Positions 51,101-61,696 of a stretch of DNA of 64,000 nt are shown here, piece by piece. A program made the position numbers and the translations under genes. Source of the stretch: Aphis gossypii (lineage: Eukaryota; Arthropoda; Insecta; Hemiptera; Aphididae); NCBI RefSeq assembly GCF_020184175.1, contig NC_065530.1:37115260-37179259 (forward strand), read 5' to 3'. The notes below the pieces were generated by a model. It had not been told where the DNA came from. It searched no databases and saw nothing but the letters and a program-made list of their open reading frames with translations. Every line of letters starts with the position of its first letter. Position 1 is the stretch's first letter.

Positions 51101-54100
51101 TTTAGTGTCAGCAAAAGTAAAATGTCATTTTTCAAACTTTTTTTTTAACATTATAATATATTCAGAAAGTTTATTGAAAGTTTTGTCATGTATCAAGATA
51201 TTTGAAACAAACATATCAAATGTTTTTTTTACTATCTATCATAAATTTATAAACCATTATAGAATTTTTATTTATAACAACAGTGCAATTAGCTAAATAC
51301 TTTATGATTATCTAACTGTGATAATTGTAATATTTATTTAGGCAAAAAATGTATAATTTTGTCCCATAAATACGTGCGTTGTGTATTTTATATTAAAACA
51401 CGGTCAATTATACATTATTTTTTTTTGTGTTTAGTTGGACTTTCTTGAACATTTAACGAACCATTATTAATATTTCATTGTTTTATTGTGTTTTGTAAGG
51501 AGTACACCTATGATCGATTTTTTTTTTATTACATCATAAAAACGATAAAAATTAAAAGAAAAAAAAGAGTAGAGAACCAAAAATATTGTCCATTTAAATT
51601 TATATTAACATACATGTTTTTCAAAACATTTGACAAATGTATTATTTAGATATTGCTAAGGAAATTATAATTCAATATTTTTATATGTTAGATTTTTTCA
51701 TTGTTAAAACTGTATTTTTTTTATAGTTTATGATTAATAATTTATATTTAATGTTTTAAAAAGTTTGCACTAGCCTTCGGGATTAACTATCCTTGAAGGT
51801 TTTGCATAGTTTATAAATAAATAGCTTACACAATAAATTATAATAATTTGCTTGGTTAATAACACTCGCACAAACACACACGTTAAAATTTTAGTAACAT
51901 AAAATAAGTACAATAGCAGTCAAATAAATTAGGTATATGATTTTTTAACATACGTTTTTTTGTCATATGGATTAATGTTTTTGTTTTTGAAGTTTGTAAT
52001 TTATATATTTGTTGGGTGATTCTTAAAAAAAAACTACATCCCTGTAGCATCACAAAATTAATTTAGTATAATCTTAACATTTTAAAATTATCAATATTTA
52101 ATAATAATAGGTATGTAATATTAATATTATATTTATATTCTAATTATATACCTTAAAGCAATGAAAATATTTTCCAACCAATTTTAAATTCTATTATTAG
52201 CATTTATGACTTTATTCACATATGTTATCCTAATTTTTATACATAAGGTACTATTATTTTCCAAATATTATCATAATAAATTATATAGCTTATTCAAACG
52301 CAATTTATTCTTGAAAATAGATTCAATATTTTACTATGGGACTAAATAGATTAGGGAGTATACATTATTAGTAAAAGAACAATATCGCTTTGATTCTAGA
52401 AATTATATTTAATGTTATAATATTGTTATGTATTAACTCTTAGTATTAAAATATATTAGTAAGAACAGAAGGTTGATAGATATTTAGATTTTTTTATCAA
52501 AAATCTTAAAATATGTATTAAATAATGTCTAAGGTTTTTAATTGAATTTCAAATATAAATATAAACTATAGATTTTTGGTAAACCTGAATTTGTGTAAAT
52601 TCAAATTTTAAAAATATTTAAAAATTTAAACTTAAGTATATTGATGGAATCTTAGAGTAATATTTGAATTGTTTTACAATTTATGCTTATTTAAATTGTG
52701 ATTAAAAACAAATAAAACAATGAATCTAGAAAGTGTTTAATTATATTTAACAATCCTAAAATACAAATATAAACGTTTGTAATGTTTGTACTCACTATAT
52801 AGGCTTTTCAAAATAGTTGAAATATTACAGTTTAATTTAAATATTAAATTATCGTTTAGGTAAACTTAAGCTGTGAAGAGTGACTTTACTTTAAGATACA
52901 GATACTTCAGTAGCTTAGTTATAGGAACGATAACCATGAAAATGCATTTCATTATCGCTTAAATTATTAGAAGGTATATCTTTCTATGGTTTAACCTTTT
53001 AGTAATTTTAACGAAAATCGTATGGAGTGGATAAATTACCTAAATAAATAATAGTTGTATATTAATTATAACTTGTTATAACTATCTATGTTCTATAATG
53101 CAGTGTTACTCAAACCGTGAGGCACGCTCCTCTTGGGAGGCACGAGGTAAAAATTGATACTTTACTTGTACACTATAGATACTGTACTAGAATAATATAG
53201 TAATATACACTAATAACACTTTTGGTTTTATTTATTCAAGCAAAATGGGATTATGTCATTTTTATTTTTGGGGATGTGTGAGCCAAAAATGTTCGGAAAC
53301 CGCTGCTGTAATGTATACAAAATATTATTATTTTAATAATTTTACTATAACGTCACCAAGTAACTTGGAATTCTCAAAACTATATAAAATGTTAAATAAT
53401 AAATGATGCTAATAGTGCTAAAATGAATCCCCGCATACTATTTACGGACGAGTAGTTAAATTTAATGTAATTTTGTATAGACTTTAAAATTTAACTTTTA
53501 ACCTTAATAGGAATATAGGATAATACATATTTTTCTTTAGATTTTCAATTTACCTTGATTATACAAGGAAATCATTAACATTTATGTTGTGGCAGGTTAA
53601 CTTATTATTGCACAGTAACAAGAAATCTAAATCTTCAATGTGACTTTGATCTTAAGAAGAAGTTAGTTTTTTTTAAATAATTTATTTACAACAAAATACG
53701 CTTTTGAGAGAAAATTTAAAATAATAATTTAAAATAGCGCTATTGATCATTAATAATAGAGAATTTGTTTTATACCTATTACCTTTATTGCGCTTAATGT
53801 TCCGAGTTGAAAGGCATGGGCTGTGTATATCAGGGTCGCACTGGCAATTCAAACCCATTCAACATTTTAATTTAAACCTAAAGCGTTTAAATAAAATAAC
53901 ATTTAAATCGTAGAAATCTCATAAATTTATTACACCCCTCAGTTAACTGCACTAATGTTAATAAATAAAATTCTTAATTCAAATGTTGAATTTTTATTAA
54001 TTTACATTATCAACGACGAATAATAAAATATAAAATGTGAAACTTAAATTTGTGGGTTATATTTTTTGCAGCTTTTATACACATCTTACTGCAGTTCTAC

Positions 54101-57100
54101 TATTTAGTTGTTAATAATTTGTTATTGAGAATTTATTTGCTAGTACTTGTAATCACTCATGAAGTTACCCAGTCACCATATAAGTTTAAACTCATAGATT
54201 ATCATAGTTCAAAAGGACATTTATCTTTCCTTAACTTCGTGTCAATGTTTGTTCATAACTTTAATTTTGAGGGTAGTTATAGAAAATTAATCTATACAAT
54301 ATGAATATAAGTACTTTGTTTTTGTATAAATCGGCTATTTTAATAACATAGTTTGCATCATTATTCTTTCGTTTATTAAAAAATTGGTTATTAAAAAAAA
54401 AAAAAAATCAATGATGACACAATAAGACGATAATTAATTTGAATATAATATCTATATTGGCAAGGTAAATTTAGTCGTCTTTAGATACATATCAGATGTT
54501 ACTTAAAGTTTATAAATACCTATTTATATAATTTAAATTATTGGAAGAGTGTTTTCATTATTTTTACATACTTTTTAAAATTATTAGTTTACATTATTTA
54601 TATGCTGTAATTTGATATGTAAGCTATTTTTGGTACAAAATTATAATTTAATAACATCACATCTATAAACGTATATAAATATAAGATTTAAATAACGAAC
54701 TTTTGGTAACTACCTTATTTTATTCTATAAATTAATATAAATTAATATTACTATTTTAATAAAATTGCTACCGATTTAAATTTTATAATTTTCAACTTTT
54801 TACAGTCACCACAGTTGTAACGTTGAAACGATGTATAGAAATACAACTAGGGGACTTTTTTTTTCAGAGAAGTAAATATTCAAATATAATTAAAATAACA
54901 ATAACATTTAAGATAATATTTTATTCTTATTAATAGTATAATGACAGTAGCGCTTAAAAAAATTAAAATTGTTTTCAATATTTGTTTGAAAATGATTTAT
55001 TTTTAATTTTAATATTTTACAAAACATTATTCGACTGATCTAAAACGATCTTAATTCACATGAATATTTTCAATATATTTTTCACGGACTCATTAATGAA
55101 ATATAGGCATGTAGCATAATATGCCGTATGTGTGTAATAAATGATAATATTTTTGGAAAGTTTGATGGAAAATGTCTGAGAAATTGATTTTAAGGTGTAC
55201 TCATAGAATTATGTCGACTAAATATTATAATCACTTTTAGAATAGACTTGTTAAATAGAGGAGAGTGGTTTTCCTACCTCAGCATTTTGCCGCAGTATTG
55301 CGTGAGCTGCTCAAAGCAACCTCGCTCCATGTGGTAGCCCGCGGGTAAGCTTCGTACGGGTTGTGTTCATGATTTAAGGTAATTACTGGTTACCCTTTGC
55401 TTTATGTTAAGAGGCTTTCAAATTGATTTACGAAGTGTCTATACAAGATAGCTGTAAAAAGTAACTACTGACGCTTTATATATTTAGAACTTATTTAATA
55501 CCTTTATCTAATCTAATATACGATATATATTATCATAGGTACTAGGGTCATAGTTTATTTTATTATAATATTATTCGTAAATTACTGTAAAAACTTTGTC
55601 AATTTATGCTACCACGTTTTGTTATTTTTTCTTACTCGTGGGTGTCTATAGTGTACCTCGTAATTGCAGAGTAGGTCACTGTGATCGGGGTGTTGAGTTT
55701 AAACTCAACGATACATAATTATATGCAAAAAAAATATCGAGTGGAGGTCTAATAATATATTTTTATAACAGTAATAGTATGTTAAATTAATATTTGTTGA
55801 AAAAAATCACGTATACGTATTATAATATAATGTAATTATAATATTATTTCGTATAATTTAAACTTTAAAGTTTAATGTAGCTGAAATTAACTTATAAGTC
55901 AATGTCGACAAGCAGTGGAAGGGTAAGAGTAGGTTATTTGTGGTTTTAAATAATTTAAAATCAATCTAAATAATTTGAAAATGTAATTAAATATTAATTA
56001 TAACCATATCATATTATCTAAGTCAATTTATTGTAAAAATAAAAAATGGAATACTACTAATGTTTATTCCGTAGTCATAGTAAAATAATTTTTTTAAATA
56101 ACTGTTTTATTTTATATAAATAGCACAGGAATTATGAAAGAAAATTAATTATTATATTATGTAACAAATTATTATGATGAATGTATACGTTTACTATCTA
56201 TCGGTATTATAACTTATACAAGTCATACATTAGAACTATACAATGTATTAATTTTATAAAACGCTTATTTCTAATACCTACATTGGCGCAAAATCTATTA
56301 CAATATACAACCGTTGTAAAACAATAAAATTATTATAAAATAATAATAATATATTTATACCTATAGGTACATTAAAAATTGATTTTGTTCGTTATAATGA
56401 ATATTTAAAGAAATGCAGATCGAAGCGAATGAAAAACACGTTAAATAAAACAACGTAGGTATTTGGAGCAAGAAGAATAATAACACTTTTAAATTTAAAA
56501 GTTGTGTACCTATATACTTTATATAATTCACGAAAGATTTACTGACAAAATGGGATGATGCCGTGCATAATCAATCACGAAAAACTTTTAAAACTAAGAT
56601 AAGAACGTCTTTGTCATCAATAAAAGAAAACTGTTTTCTTGGTTGTAATCATCCTCTATATACGAAACTCATTGAGGCTCTTCAACAAGAACAATGTGTC
56701 AGCAAAATGAAAATAAAAAAATACAATACTGTCAAATGAAAAATCAATCTAAAAGTTGTAAATAAAAAAGCTGGACAGGACACAAAACCAGGTGTTGGAC
56801 AATGGTCCAGATTCGGTCACCCCCCCCCCCCCCCACACACACAGGCTAGACTATTGTGTTATGTATTGTACGTTTGAAAGAAATGATAAATCGTTGCACT
56901 CGGTAAACGATTCTGAATGGATTTCCGTAAACTGTTCCGCGTGTAGGACAGTTAACACTATTATAAATTATAATATTAGATTGTTTATAAAAATGATATA
57001 ATTATAATAATTCTGTATTTATATTAATTAATAATAATAATGAGTTTAGTACACTTGATACAATACAACAACATATATAAGAATAAAGTTACATAAACTA

Positions 57101-60100
57101 CAGAACATATTATGACAAGTAAAATTGTATAAATAAACAAAAAATAATAATAGTAAATTATTTATGATTGGATGGTCGTCATTTAAAAATCAAAGACTTA
57201 TAGCGTATTTTATGTAGTTAATAATCTATTAATCTGAGCAAAAAATAGTAATTTTGGTGGTAGGTATTTGTGTAGAATGTTTGAGTTACATGAGTTTTAA
57301 AACAAGGGATATTTAAAAGTATTTGACTCAATAGTTCTAGTTAATCAATTTCAGAATTGAGTAATTTGTGAAGTCAAAGCATATCATGCATTTTTTTAAA
57401 CCTAACTCGATATTACAATATTCTGCAAGTTGTTCAAGAGATGTATCAGTTTGGTTTGTTTTATAAGCCAAGTATTAAATATTTTTAAGATACATTGCGC
57501 ACAATTATTTCCATTCAATAATTAAAACAAACACGAGCCTGTTTATTTACTGTAAAATGTATGAACTTAATATTAAAAAAGAAAATAAATAAATAAACAA
57601 TAGGTTAAAACCTATACCTTCAGGCGTTAAACGTATTTAATTTACATAAATAAAACACGAATCAAAAAGGTTTGAAGTCGAGTAAATTATTCAAGTCTTT
57701 TATATTTTTCTATGATAGATATATTTTAACAATTTTAGATAACAACTTTTTATTTCTTCAAATTGAATCTAAAAAAAAGTAAATATGGACATTTTGATTA
57801 GGCTTGTTCAAAAAAAAAAAAAATTACTAACACATTTTAATATTAAACATTGAGTAAACAATTTGTACATACGTTTTTGATGTTCAATAAAAAATTAGAT
57901 GCACAGTTTATATTTTTACATGGAAGATATTTAATGAATTTTGTAGAATTAACATTATAATATTAAACCATAAATAAAAATATAATTTAAATCTTAAAAT
58001 TTACTTTTTTTATTGTTTCCTTAAAATGACATTATTCAAAAATAGTTTAACATAAACGTATATTACATTCTGTATATAAAAGGTGTACGGTTACACGAAA
58101 GGCGTACCTATGGTGAATATTTATCGTCTTTATGGAGTGGAAGAGAATTTGTAGGCTATAAGATTTCTGATAATAGGCTAAAGAAAGGTTTAAATATTAA
58201 TACGATGGTTTCCGCTATTGTCTCAAAGGCGTCGAAATTCGAAAAAGTTTCGCATGATTTATGGGTTATCCCCTGTCAACGAAGCCTTTTGTAATAAACA
58301 AGATGGAAGATCTAAGAAGGCCAATGGTCATACATATATGCTTTCGGATCAAGATTGATATATTTTTTAACCACTGATAGATGTAAAAATATTGTTTTAA
58401 TTAAAAATAAAATATACTTTTAAATCTTGTGAATAATTTACTGAAACTCAACAAAAACCACTTATTAATTATTACATTTAACTCAAGTTAACTCATCGTG
58501 ACTACTAATTTATAACTTTATAACTAAAAAATATATTTCTTTTTAACTGTCTGTCTCATAATATTATTGAGTGTTTATTTTTAAATTTCAAAGAAGTACA
58601 TAAAATCAATATTTATGTTTTTTCTAAAAATAGAGGACACTTATATGTGACACTATTTGTATTTGACAATGATTTAATTTAAGAAAATTATTCACATAAT
58701 AGAACATCACATAATACGACGTCATAAGAACAAGAACTTTCATGGTTGGTTCAAAATATACATATATACATATTTAATGCACGATGTTATCGATGATTGT
58801 TTTTTAATATGATATAAGCAGAACTCATAAATCAAAAATGAATAATTAATGTATCCACATAATTGGTTTTAATATAAAATATAACAAAATATTAGTTTAA
58901 CAAATTTAAATAAAAAATGATGAGAATATCTTATAAATTTATAGTTGATTATGTATATTATTAAATATGTGTTGAAAACTTATTTTATTTTAAAATAGTA
59001 TTAAATAAAATTAAAAATAAATAATATATAGGATAAAATATTATAAAAATTTACCTAAACTTATTTTGTATTGCGTAAGTAGTATTATTTTTGATGAAAT
59101 ATATTCAATTTTATTATATATTATTATATTTACTAAAAATGAATAAATATTATATATTTTTAGTTAATGTTAAATAATTTAAATACAAATTAATCAAATT
59201 TAATATAATGTAATAATCAAATTATATGTAAATACATTACTTAAAACATATTCTTTTAGTGATGACGTAAACGATATTTAATATTTATTTTTATAATACT
59301 TGTATCTATAATCTAATATGTAATATTTTTCAAATTTTTTAAAGTTCAGAATGATTTTTATAAATTATATATTTTCAGTGTTTAGGTATCAAGTATATGT
59401 GGTGGATAACATTACGTTCAAATAATTTATGACTCTCTGTCGGGTGATTTGCTAAATGGGGTTCATTGAATTTATCACAACCTCTTTTTAACTTAAAAAA
59501 TGTGTATTTCACGATCAAAGATTACAATAAATATGCTTTAAAAGTGAAATTCATCATTCTTAAAATATTTTTAACAATACTTATAGATAATGTCCTATTT
59601 AGTCTATATAATATTCAGAAAAATTATTTTTTGGTCAATCAAAATAAAAGTTAAATTAAAAAATAATTTAGAAGAAATTTTCTAAAAAATAGGTTGGCAA
59701 AGAAGTACAATTCTACTGTATAAATTGGTATTATTATTTCAATATATTATAACTATGTATAGAAATTGATAATATAAATATACTTGGTGAAAATAAAGTT
59801 TTTTTATGGTTATTCGTGTTTTTGAATTATAACAAAATAAAATACTGAATTTGAGTACGCATTTCCATTTTTCATCATTTTTCTACCCCAATTATTAAAT
59901 AAGTACTAGAAATCGTTTCTTTTAAACCCTAAATAAATCTAATTTTCTACCAGAAACTACCTTCAAATTTGCACCAAAAAGTGATGAATAAAACACATAT
60001 CAATACATTCATCTCTTCACTCATAATCTAAAACAATGTCTTAAAAAAAGAGGTAAAAGTAAAAGAAATCTAATGAGTATTTTAAGTTTGGAATAAAATA

Positions 60101-61696
60101 TTCCCTAAGATAATAACTACCATTAATATAAACTACAGCAGTCTGTATCATTAGAAGCGTTACGCACAGCTTGAGTTACATATTTTGTTCAAAAAAGTAG
60201 ACTTTAGTTATGTTTATGTATTTTAGTATTTATAATATGTAAATAAAGCTGACTGTTCTCAATTATCTTGCATTTTGTTTTAATTAATACCATTGAGTAT
60301 GGATATTACTATATAATATATATTATACATTTAAACTTAATGATAATACTTATGTTGATAAATAATATATACTTTATACATATAGTTATATTTAAGAAAA
60401 GATCACCCAAGTGTTATACAAAACATTGGATGTTTTGAAGTAGAAGTTTGAACAAAGTGCAGTCTTCCATCATATTACCTCTACAAATAATTTAACGTTC
60501 AAACTTTTTTTTGGCTAATTAAAGACGGAAGTTCAAAAGAAGAAACTTTCGGTGCCAAAAAAGTGACAAAAGTTTTTTAAGAAACAAAATCAAGTAGTCA
60601 GATATATTTATTTTGACTTAGGTACCTAACTTTCAAATGGTATGATTTGACTCATGGTTAAACAATTTGTCTTACATGGGAAATAATAAAAAGTAATCAT
60701 TAAGAGTAAAAATAATAAGTTTATTATATTATATTATTATAAATATGCTATAAAGTAATTAAACGAATGTAGGTATGTGGAATATCAAAAATCATTTTAA
60801 GAGTTATTAACTTTTAAGGACCAATAAAACTTATATCTTTCATAATTTATTTTCACAGTATCCTTAGTTCTTACAAGCAAAGGGAAACGTAAAAACGTTT
60901 CCTTTTATAAGTCGTGTAAGATAATAAACTAACTAATAATATAATAATTTAAAAAATAATAATGGTCTAGTATACTATTATATTATTATATTGAATTTTT
61001 TTTTTTTTTTAAGAAATAAATAAGTTTATATAATTAAAATATATTAGGTTTAATACATATTATACATAAAATTAATAAAAAGAAAGTACTATAATCCATT
61101 AAATTTAGTGTAATGTAATAATTTAGAAAAATTACTATACAATAATATTAATGTAACTTAAATTGTTTACTGTTGTACTAAATTATAGATTTTTTTTTAC
61201 TTAAAAAACGCACTTGACCCGTTACATAACAGTTATTTCATATTATGAAGTACGTGACAAATATATTATATACGTATATAAAAATAAGACAGTTTTTAAT
61301 TCATATTTATTCCAATTTTTTATATATTCAATAAATGTATAATGATTTGTGATTGAAATAAAGTAGATTTAAAAACTATACACCTTAAAAATACCAACCA
61401 ATTGTTTTTAAATACCACGCTTATGATTTTAAAGAATAATGATACCAACTAGTTTTAATGAATAGAATTAAGATTTATTTTAATTGATATGTAGTGGGTA
61501 TTCAAAACTTACCCATCTATTAATGGCACTTCTTCAAGAATTCGTCGGACCACTTCAAAAGTTTCTTCTCGATGAGATGAAAAACTAACAGGTGCCTCGG
61601 ACGAGCTGGGCAGAGCAATCCATATGAGCAACACGACAAAACCAATTATTACCAATACAATACCAGCACACGGACGAACTTGTATTTCATATACAG
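21059..61696 (-). CDS. Membrane dipeptidase (peptidase family M19, renal-dipeptidase-like), ten exons
   Basis: Ten minus-strand exons join in frame: 61696-61513, 38033-37877, 29280-29148, 29079-28929, 25054-24988, 23460-23284, 23205-23121, 23029-22954, 21377-21239 and 21169-21059 (stop TGA 21061-21059), giving about 425 residues. Family M19 enzymes are zinc exopeptidases that split dipeptides and cystinyl-bis-glycine. The metal ligands are visible: His and Asp in DGHNDLPW, Glu in GVEGGHSLGN, and the two His of VDLSHTSV and IFSHSCAY. An N-terminal hydrophobic segment (GIVLVIIGFVVLLIWIAL) predicts a signal-anchor, with the enzyme outside; seven N-x-S/T sequons (e.g. NFS, NWS, NYT, NHS, NCT) fit this. 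The C-terminus (NCTEGYNMT) has no hydrophobic GPI-type tail, unlike mammalian DPEP1. The first exon begins after an acceptor (TTTATTTACAG), so a short N-terminal piece lies upstream, probably outside the window. Confidence 0.96.
21239..21377 (-). CDS. Dipeptidase exon 9
   Basis: It encodes TTKGLEDVSHYPQLLTSLMS and continues to GNNLLRVFSKVEK; GLEDVSxYP and NLLRVF are family-conserved. Acceptor TGATTTCAG, donor GAGAAG|GTATTA, which is a weaker donor. Confidence 0.95.
21378..22953 (-). other. Dipeptidase intron 8
   Basis: AT-rich intron with no exon or repeat that I can support. Confidence 0.75.
22954..23029 (-). CDS. Dipeptidase exon 8
   Basis: It encodes HINHIKNVAGEDHVGLGAGY then DGINQ. The catalytic-site Asp of the GxDFDG motif is kept (GYDG), while the Asp two residues earlier is Gly. 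Acceptor TTATTTCAG, donor AATCA|GTAAGA. Confidence 0.95.
23121..23205 (-). CDS. Dipeptidase exon 7
   Basis: It encodes ALNDGIVMVSFYSYFISCNS then TSTLEQVI. VMVSFYSYFISC aligns with the family's VMVNFYNNYISC strand. Acceptor TTAATTTTAG, donor TATTG|GTATGT. Confidence 0.95.
23284..23460 (-). CDS. Dipeptidase exon 6: both histidine ligands
   Basis: It encodes LVLRELNRLGMMVDLSHTSV and continues through APVIFSHSCAYSLC to DHVLKLV. The His residues of DLSH and FSHS are 21 apart, as in the mammalian enzyme. Donor CTAGTG|GTACAC. Confidence 0.96.
23461..24987 (-). other. Dipeptidase intron 5
   Basis: AT-rich intron; the region 24100-24400 is slightly richer. Nothing else is recognised. Confidence 0.7.
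24988..25054 (-). CDS. Dipeptidase exon 5
   Basis: This short exon of 67 bases encodes AGCCSGLDSPENEHQGLSPF then GL, the family's loop before the helix leading to the first histidine ligand. Acceptor TTTTTAATAG, donor GTTTG|GTAAGT. Confidence 0.92.
26690..27560. promoter_or_regulatory. CpG-rich island inside the dipeptidase intron, possible internal promoter
   Basis: CG dinucleotides are dense here compared with kilobases on either side (e.g. CGACCGTTATAAAATCG, GACCCGCGCGCGTATTCG, CTCTCGCGCGCTGACCG). TATAAAA-like boxes occur on the plus strand near 26934 and 26949. Insect promoters in AT-rich genomes often show this contrast. A minus-strand start here would produce a transcript with exons 5-10 only; a plus-strand start would be antisense. 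No coding exon was found in it. Confidence 0.35.
27744..27760. repeat. (AT)n microsatellite
   Basis: Run of alternating AT inside dipeptidase intron 4, within a longer AT-only stretch. Confidence 0.8.
28929..29079 (-). CDS. Dipeptidase exon 4: bridging glutamate
   Basis: It encodes IREAHKVRKIASLIGVEGGH and continues to LTLTHTCDTLW. The Glu of GVEGGH is the residue that bridges the two zinc ions in the family. Donor CTGTG|GTAAGA. Confidence 0.95.
29148..29280 (-). CDS. Dipeptidase exon 3
   Basis: It encodes FWSAYVPCGRKHLDGVQTTM and continues to LVTSVK; FWSAYVPC is the family's conserved block after GxVGAQ. Acceptor TTGTTGACAG, donor AAAAG|GTACGA. Confidence 0.95.
29822..29852. repeat. (TA)n microsatellite
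   Basis: About 30 bases of alternating TA, with one interruption, in dipeptidase intron 2. Confidence 0.85.
34296..34330. repeat. A-rich polypurine tract
   Basis: Runs of A interrupted by single G residues over about 35 bases. Confidence 0.8.
36400..37025 (-). pseudogene. Non-LTR retrotransposon relic: RNase H and C-terminal region
   Basis: On the minus strand 36884-36808 reads FMWIPSHFGIPGNENADTAV, the conserved RNase H block (WxPSHxGIxGNExAD) of Jockey/I-type retrotransposons. Upstream near 37017-37000, NDSLSVL resembles the ITDSLSxL block. Downstream near 36616-36540, IGLTRLTHAYIISKKPAQVC matches the RIGHTRLTHxYLL...PPxC region. Frames shift between these blocks and stops interrupt them, so it is an old dead fragment in the same orientation as the host gene. 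Confidence 0.75.
37877..38033 (-). CDS. Dipeptidase exon 2: HxD zinc motif
   Basis: It encodes HNDLPWNIRKFV... to ...RKGMVGAQ, with the first two metal ligands (His-Asn-Asp). The acceptor is TTTTATAG and the donor CTCAA|GTAAGT, phase 0 out. It is isolated by introns of 23.5 and 8.6 kb. Confidence 0.95.
39630..39950 (+). pseudogene. Non-LTR retrotransposon relic: C-terminal part of reverse transcriptase
   Basis: On the plus strand 39635-39688 reads KYLGITFEQRLAWAQN, the YLGxxxDxxLxW block at the end of Jockey-type reverse transcriptases. After a frameshift LRLNNRLHIFKGLL follows, and then a KPI-KYGL--G series interrupted by stops, matching the RPIWxYGxxLWG block. It is degraded and on the strand opposite to the dipeptidase gene. 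Confidence 0.7.
45212..45230. repeat. (TA)n microsatellite
   Basis: Alternating TA run in dipeptidase intron 1. Confidence 0.8.
47449..47471. repeat. (AT)n microsatellite
   Basis: Alternating AT run of about 22 bases in dipeptidase intron 1. Confidence 0.85.
47640..48130. promoter_or_regulatory. CG-richer island in dipeptidase intron 1
   Basis: CG dinucleotides are enriched (ACGCCGCCGTCGTAG, GATACGTCGCCTTAGG, CGGCAGTCCGCCAGTCACG) within otherwise AT-rich sequence. Short frames exist on both strands, but none resembles a protein. It may be an alternative promoter or an old insertion. Confidence 0.25.
53101..53305. mobile_element. hAT-type MITE (CAGTGTTACTCAAACCGTG ends)
   Basis: The left end CAGTGTTACTCAAACCGTG (53101-53119) and the right end CGGAAACCGCTG (53294-53305) are imperfect inverted repeats of the CAGxGGTTCTCAAAC type seen in hAT elements. 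The flanks CTATAATG (53093-53100) and CTGTAATG (53306-53313) match at 7 of 8 bases, which fits the 8-bp target duplication. The 205-bp interior is non-coding. Confidence 0.75.
55250..55400. other. GC-rich island with exon-like structure (strand undecided)
   Basis: On the plus strand a strong acceptor, GTTTTCCTACCTCAG (ending 55290), and a strong donor, CCCGCGG|GTAAGC (exon end 55346), bracket a 56-base open stretch. It would read HFAAVLRELLKATSLHVVAR. On the minus strand, MERGCFEQLTQYCGKMLR precedes a possible donor GTAGGA near 55288. Its phase would fit dipeptidase exon 2, but this would remove the beta-strand before HNDLPW. I do not recognise either product. Confidence 0.3.
56820..56842. 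repeat. Poly-C tract followed by (AC)n
   Basis: Fifteen C residues followed by ACACACAC. This is very unusual in so AT-rich a window, and its length is likely variable. Confidence 0.85.
61513..61696 (-). CDS. Dipeptidase exon 1 (of those visible): membrane anchor and start of catalytic domain
   Basis: It encodes VYEIQVRPCAGIVLV..., a single transmembrane stretch, a Ser-rich linker and HREETFEVVRRILEEVPLIDG. The donor ATGG|GTAAGT splits the Gly codon before HNDLPW. A Met is in frame upstream (61721) only if the acceptor at 61698-61697 is not used. Confidence 0.9.

Larger units (their letters stand above)
38034..61512 (-). other. Dipeptidase intron 1 (23.5 kb)
   Basis: This very long AT-rich intron contains a second non-LTR relic (39630-39950), a hAT-type MITE (53101-53305), simple repeats, CG-richer islands (47640-48130, 55250-55400) and some unexplained open stretches (48850-48960, 58051-58292). 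Other open frames here, including 44764-45159, are products of base composition. Confidence 0.75.
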
